From VRUE01 sp963774555 (GTDB lineage: Bacteria > Actinomycetota > Thermoleophilia > Solirubrobacterales > 70-9): 64,000 nucleotides of DNA. Every line of letters starts with the position of its first letter. Positions within the stretch are counted from its first letter, which is position 1. The translations under genes were made by a program, and so were the position numbers. Location: positions 992,001 to 1,056,000 of the forward strand of contig CAVZFL010000001.1 in assembly GCA_963774555.1 (NCBI GenBank), in the 5' to 3' direction. Shown here piece by piece: positions 60,543-64,000 of the stretch. Under the pieces are notes generated by a model, which made no database searches, was not told the DNA's origin, and saw nothing but the letters and a program-made list of their open reading frames with translations.

Positions 60543-62926
60543 CAGGTCTCGACTGGCGCTTCGAGCCCTTCAATCTGCGGCAGCCGCCAGAGGACGCTGG
60601 CGATCGTCAGGCCCACAGCTGCAGAGAGCAGCGCCAGGAACCACTGGGCTGAGCTGAGCAGATCCATTTCGAAGAAGCTGCGTAGGGGGCCGATTGCGAG
60701 GATTCCCGCGTAGAGGGCGCCGAGGCCGGCGACGAGGGCGAGCATGTAGCTCTGGATCGCGATGTGCTCGCGGCCGGGGCCGCGCTCGAGCAGCAGGACG
60801 AAGCTGAGGCCGAGCACGATCAGGGTCGTCGTCGCCGCGGTGCGGCCGGCGATCAGGCTGCCACCGAAGACCGTGTCGACGAGGAAGAAGGAGAGGATCG
60901 AGCCGAGCGCCGTCGCCAGGCCCGCCGGCACGGCGAAAGCGGCCAGGGCGCGCAGCAGGCGGCCGCGGTAGAGCGGGCCGTCGGAGGGCGCCAGGGCGAG
61001 CACGAAGGAGGGGATGCCGATCGTGAGGAAGGCGGCGAGCGTGAGGTGTCGGGGCAGGAAGGGGAAGGCGAAGCCGGGGACGGCGACGAGCAGGATCAGG
61101 GCCGCGGCGTAGACGGTCTTGGTCAGGTAGAGGCGGCCGAGGCGGTGGATGTTGCGGGCGATCCGCCGCCCCTCGCCGACCGCCTGCGGCAGGCGGGCGA
61201 ACTCGTCCTTGAGCAGGACCACGTCGGCGACCCCCTTGGTCACCTGTGCCCCCGAGCCCATCGCCACCGCCATCCGGGCCCGCTTCAGCGCCGGCACGTC
61301 GTTGACCCCGTCGCCGATCATCGCCGCGTAGCGCCCGGAGGCGGCCAGCGCCGCGACCAGGTCCCGCTTCTGCTCGGGCTTGATCCGGCAGAAGACGGTG
61401 TTGCTCTGGGCCGCTCGCGCCAGGCCTTCGGCGTCCTCGGGCAGCTCGGAGCCGTCGATCACGCCGGCGTCCTGCGGGATCCCGACCGCGGCGGCGACCG
61501 CCGTCACCGTCGCCCTGGCATCGCCGGAGATCAGCTTCAGGTCGACTTCTTCGGAGCGCATCGAGGCGACGGTTTCGGCGGCGTCCGCCCGCAGCGTCTC
61601 CTCCAGCACGACCAGCGCGATCGGCGCCAGCCGCGGTGCCGGCTGCTCGGCGGGGTTGGCCGGCAGCGGCTCGCTGGTCTCGCCGAAGACGACCACCCGC
61701 CGCCCGGCCGCGGTCTCCTCGTCGAGCTTGCGGGCCAGGTTAGGCGGCAGCGCCAGCGCCCCGGCCCCGGTGAGGACGTCGGGGGCACCGAGCACGTAGC
61801 TGGTCGAGCCGATCCGCAGGCCGCTCCACTTCCACTCCGAGGAGAACGCCACTTCGCCGCTCACCCGCTCGGCTTCGCCGGGGAAGCGCTCGCCGATCGC
61901 TTCCAGGGTGCGGTTGCGGTCGCCGGCGCTGGCGGCGAAGCGCCCCAGCGCCGCCTGCGCGGCCTTGGCGTCGACCCCCTCGGCAACCTCCGTGCCCAGC
62001 AGCCGCAACTCGCCGTCGGTCAGGGTGCCGGTCTTGTCGACGCAGATCGTGTCGACCGCGGCGAGGCTCTCGGTGGCGCTCATCTGCTGCACCAGGGTGT
62101 CCTTTCTCGCCAGCCTCACCGCGGCGACGGCGAAGGTGACGCTCATCAGCAGCACCAGGCCCTCGGGCACCAGGGTCACCAGGCCGGCGGTGGCGGTCTG
62201 CGCCGCCTCTTCGATGCCGGTGTGGCGAAGCTTCAGGGTGAGGATCAGCAGAATCGCCAGCGGCGCCATCACGTAGACGCAGGCGACGATCACCCGGTTG
62301 ACCTCCTCCTGCAGGGGCGAGGGGGGGTGGCGGAAGGCGCGCGCCTCTCCCGCCAGCTTGCCGGCGTAGCTGTCCTCGCGCACCGCGTCGACCGTGTAGA
62401 GGCCGGAGCCGCTGATGCAGAAGGAGCCCGAGAGGGCGCGGTCGCCGGGGCCCTTGCGCACGCCATCGGCCTCCCCGGTCAGCATCGACTCGTCGAGCGT
62501 CATCCCGCGCGTGCTGATCACCTCGCCGTCGGCGATCAGCTGGTCGCCCGGCGCGATCTGGACCATGTCGCCCGGGACCACCTCCTCGGCGAGCAGCTCG
62601 ACCACCGAGCCGTCGCGCACCACCTTGGCCCGGGGGGCGACCAGCACGGCCAGATCGTCGAGGGTGCGCTTCGCCTTCAGCTCCTGACGGATGCCGATGT
62701 AGGAGTTGATCACCGCGATCAGGCCGAAGATCGAGTCGGCGTACAGGCCCAATCCCAGGTCGAGGACGAAGAAGGCGCCGATGATCGCGTTGAAGAGGGT
62801 GAAGACGTTGCCGGCGACGATGCTGGAGGTCGAGCGCGAGGAGTGCTCCTCGGGCTGGCCGAGCTTGCGCAGCCGCTTCGCCGCCGTGGCGCTGGAGAGA
62901 CCTCGCTCGATCGCCGCGTCCGTCAT
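60542..62926 (-). CDS. Cation-transporting P-type ATPase, CtpE-like
   Basis: A 794-aa ATPase, intact. Actuator VVPGDMVQIAPGDQLIADGE and LDESMLTGEADGVRKGPGD, M4 TATAGLVTLVPEGLVLLMSV, phosphorylation site DTICVDKTGTLTDGELRLLG, nucleotide domain FSSEWKWSGLRIGSTSYVLG, hinge YAAMIGDGVNDVPALKRARM. The PEGL in M4, the short N-terminus and lack of a heavy-metal CxxC domain fit the CtpE group, reported to take up calcium in mycobacteria. It is the only readable ATPase of the two in the window. Confidence 0.9.
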   Translation of the reverse strand: MTDAAIERGLSSATAAKRLRKLGQPEEHSSRSTSSIVAGNVFTLFNAIIGAFFVLDLGLGLYADSIFGLIAVINSYIGIRQELKAKRTLDDLAVLVAPRAKVVRDGSVVELLAEEVVPGDMVQIAPGDQLIADGEVISTRGMTLDESMLTGEADGVRKGPGDRALSGSFCISGSGLYTVDAVREDSYAGKLAGEARAFRHPPSPLQEEVNRVIVACVYVMAPLAILLILTLKLRHTGIEEAAQTATAGLVTLVPEGLVLLMSVTFAVAAVRLARKDTLVQQMSATESLAAVDTICVDKTGTLTDGELRLLGTEVAEGVDAKAAQAALGRFAASAGDRNRTLEAIGERFPGEAERVSGEVAFSSEWKWSGLRIGSTSYVLGAPDVLTGAGALALPPNLARKLDEETAAGRRVVVFGETSEPLPANPAEQPAPRLAPIALVVLEETLRADAAETVASMRSEEVDLKLISGDARATVTAVAAAVGIPQDAGVIDGSELPEDAEGLARAAQSNTVFCRIKPEQKRDLVAALAASGRYAAMIGDGVNDVPALKRARMAVAMGSGAQVTKGVADVVLLKDEFARLPQAVGEGRRIARNIHRLGRLYLTKTVYAAALILLVAVPGFAFPFLPRHLTLAAFLTIGIPSFVLALAPSDGPLYRGRLLRALAAFAVPAGLATALGSILSFFLVDTVFGGSLIAGRTAATTTLIVLGLSFVLLLERGPGREHIAIQSYMLALVAGLGALYAGILAIGPLRSFFEMDLLSSAQWFLALLSAAVGLTIASVLWRLPQIEGLEAPVET

Positions 62927-62955
62927 CGCGCCCTATTCAATAGGGTGAGCGCCGG

Positions 62956-64000
62956 ATGGCTCTGAAGCTCGGACTCAACCTCGGCTACTGGGGCATCGGC
63001 CCGGCCGGTGAGGACGCCCTCGAGGTCGTCAAGGCGGCCGAGGCCGCCGGCTTCGAGTCGGTCTGGGCGGCCGAGTCCTACGGCTCCGACGTGGTCAGCG
63101 TGCTCGCCTGGCTGGCGCCGCAGACGACGACGATCAAGCTCGGCGCCGCGATCATGCAGGTTCCGGCCCGCCCGCCCGCCGCGGCGGCGATGGCCGGGGC
63201 GACGATCGACAAGCTCTCCGGTGGCCGCTTCCTCTTCGGCTTCGGCCCCTCCGGTCCGCAGGTCTCCGAAGGCTGGTACGGCGTGCCTTACGCCAAGCCC
63301 TGGGGCCGCACCCGCGAGTACATCGAAGTCGTGCGCGAGATCGTCGCCCGCGAGGACAAGGTCGATCATCAGGGGACTCACTATCAACTGCCCCTACCCG
63401 GTGGCGAGGGAAAGCCGCTGAAGCTCAACTTCCACCCCCAGCGCAACCGGATCCCCGTCTTCGTCGGCGCGATCGGGCGCAAATCGGTCGAGATGGCGGC
63501 CGAGATCGCCGACGGCTGGATCCCGATCTTCTTCAGCGTCGACGCCTTCGAGCAGACCTGGGGCGAGCACCTCGAGGCCGGCTTCGCCAAGGGCGGCCGG
63601 CAGCGCTCCGACCTCGAGGTCTCGCCATCGTTGTCGGTTGCGATCGACGGCGACCTCGAGGCCGCTAAGGCGGTGGTCAAGGCCGGGTTGGTCCTCTACT
63701 TCGGTGGCATGGGCAGCCGCAAGACCAACTTCTACGTCGACCTCGCCCACCGCTTCGGCTTCGGCGAGGTCGCCGACGAGGTCCAGAAGCGCTTCCAGGA
63801 GGGCGATCGCGCCGGCGCCTTCGAGGCGGTCCCCGACGAGGTGGTCGAGGCGACCTCGCTGGTCGGCACCGAGGCCGAGGTGGCCGAGCGGGTCGAGCGC
63901 TTCCGCGGCGCCGGCATCGACCGCCTGATCGTCTCGCCCGTCCACGCCGAGCGCGATCAGCAGCTGCACACCCTCCAGCGCCTGGCGGCTCTGACCGGCG
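62956..64000 (+). CDS. LLM-class F420-dependent oxidoreductase (3' partial)
   Basis: Starts ALKLGLNLGYWGIGPAGEDA at ATG 62956 and runs out of the window (348 codons seen). Typical bacterial luciferase-like barrel: AAEAAGFESVWAAESYGSDV, APQTTTIKLGAAIMQVPARP, AMAGATIDKLSGGRFLFGFG and IPVFVGAIGRKSVEMAAEIA with DGWIP. The YGVPYAKPWGRTREYIEVVR segment marks actinobacterial F420-dependent members. Substrate unknown. Divergent from the ATPase gene with only 29 bases between. Confidence 0.9.
   Translation, partial: MALKLGLNLGYWGIGPAGEDALEVVKAAEAAGFESVWAAESYGSDVVSVLAWLAPQTTTIKLGAAIMQVPARPPAAAAMAGATIDKLSGGRFLFGFGPSGPQVSEGWYGVPYAKPWGRTREYIEVVREIVAREDKVDHQGTHYQLPLPGGEGKPLKLNFHPQRNRIPVFVGAIGRKSVEMAAEIADGWIPIFFSVDAFEQTWGEHLEAGFAKGGRQRSDLEVSPSLSVAIDGDLEAAKAVVKAGLVLYFGGMGSRKTNFYVDLAHRFGFGEVADEVQKRFQEGDRAGAFEAVPDEVVEATSLVGTEAEVAERVERFRGAGIDRLIVSPVHAERDQQLHTLQRLAALTG

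Noticed and set aside
60764..62965. Open frame of about 730 codons on the plus strand across the second P-type ATPase
   Set aside because: Antisense to an intact ATPase and made of Gly/Arg/Asp/His repeats produced by the GC bias.

Overview
The window is a contig piece from a high-GC (about 65-70 %) Gram-positive bacterium. Gene content points to the Actinobacteria, most likely the Thermoleophilia/Solirubrobacterales. The grounds are a mycobacterial-type LLM flavin oxidoreductase, GAP-family, DUF2332, DUF5679 and DUF3892 proteins, a coiled-coil NlpC/P60 hydrolase, VapBC modules, and large secreted proteins ending in Lys/Arg/His tails. No ribosomal RNA, CRISPR array, transposase or integrase was seen. 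The lineage is inferred from families only.

Layout. 1-3,017: end of a phosphate-uptake cluster (PstB, small membrane and lipoprotein-like proteins, a secreted phosphoesterase-like protein), frameshifted. 3,027-7,763: a VapBC pair, an orphan ribbon-helix-helix protein, a zinc alcohol dehydrogenase, a trehalose-synthase-type glycosyltransferase and two small proteins. 7,926-11,258: a membrane protein and a frameshifted type II P-type ATPase. 11,265-17,641: on the minus strand, universal stress protein, PEP synthase and an ABC/FtsX exporter. 17,792-21,876: phosphoribosyltransferase, FAD oxidoreductase, SpoU methyltransferase, cupredoxin, SHOCT protein, GAP protein. 21,910-30,264: a cell-surface locus bounded by a perfect 31-bp direct repeat, with a TTA-rich low-GC secreted protein, a 1,200-residue NHL/propeller protein, a four-module secreted protein and a collagen-like protein. 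30,329-34,100: NlpC/P60 hydrolase, a decayed gene, an ArsR-type regulator, and divergent from it a tandem array of 19-codon mini-genes. 34,102-39,783: persulfide-dioxygenase/rhodanese protein, acetyl-CoA synthetase, a potassium-channel-like protein, a cupin and a zinc-ribbon membrane protein. 39,883-47,434: S-adenosylhomocysteine hydrolase, DUF2332, an unusual tRNA with an adjoining structured region, MarR plus MFS exporter, a permease behind a CsoR-like operator, and an amidohydrolase plus nucleoside phosphorylase. 47,486-53,616: HD, MBL and PAS proteins, PlsC, and an ECF sigma/anti-sigma/lipoprotein operon. 53,684-64,000: thiolase, a tRNA remnant with a second VapBC, reductase and methyltransferase genes, an enoyl-CoA hydratase/monooxygenase/thioesterase operon, a second P-type ATPase and a truncated LLM oxidoreductase.

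The two observations I rate highest are both between genes. One is a predicted tRNA at 42,507-42,595 (minus) with an 8-bp acceptor stem, 4-bp T stem, 6-bp D stem with a 4-nt loop, long variable arm and a GAC anticodon, the 8/4 architecture described for allo-tRNAs and some serine tRNAs. The other is a tandem array of 19-aa peptide genes at 33,463-33,791, in which two intact copies keep the peptide through synonymous changes.

Functional links. AhcY, the SAH/MTA-deaminase-like amidohydrolase and the MTA phosphorylase-like enzyme fit S-adenosylmethionine salvage. The thiolase, enoyl-CoA hydratase, flavin monooxygenase, thioesterase and acetyl-CoA synthetase fit acyl and ketone catabolism. Frameshifts cluster in a few patches (1-3,000; 8,600-10,800; 13,300-17,500; 18,960-20,200; 50,280-50,460; 52,000-52,300) while long stretches between are clean. 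This looks more like uneven consensus quality than gene decay.
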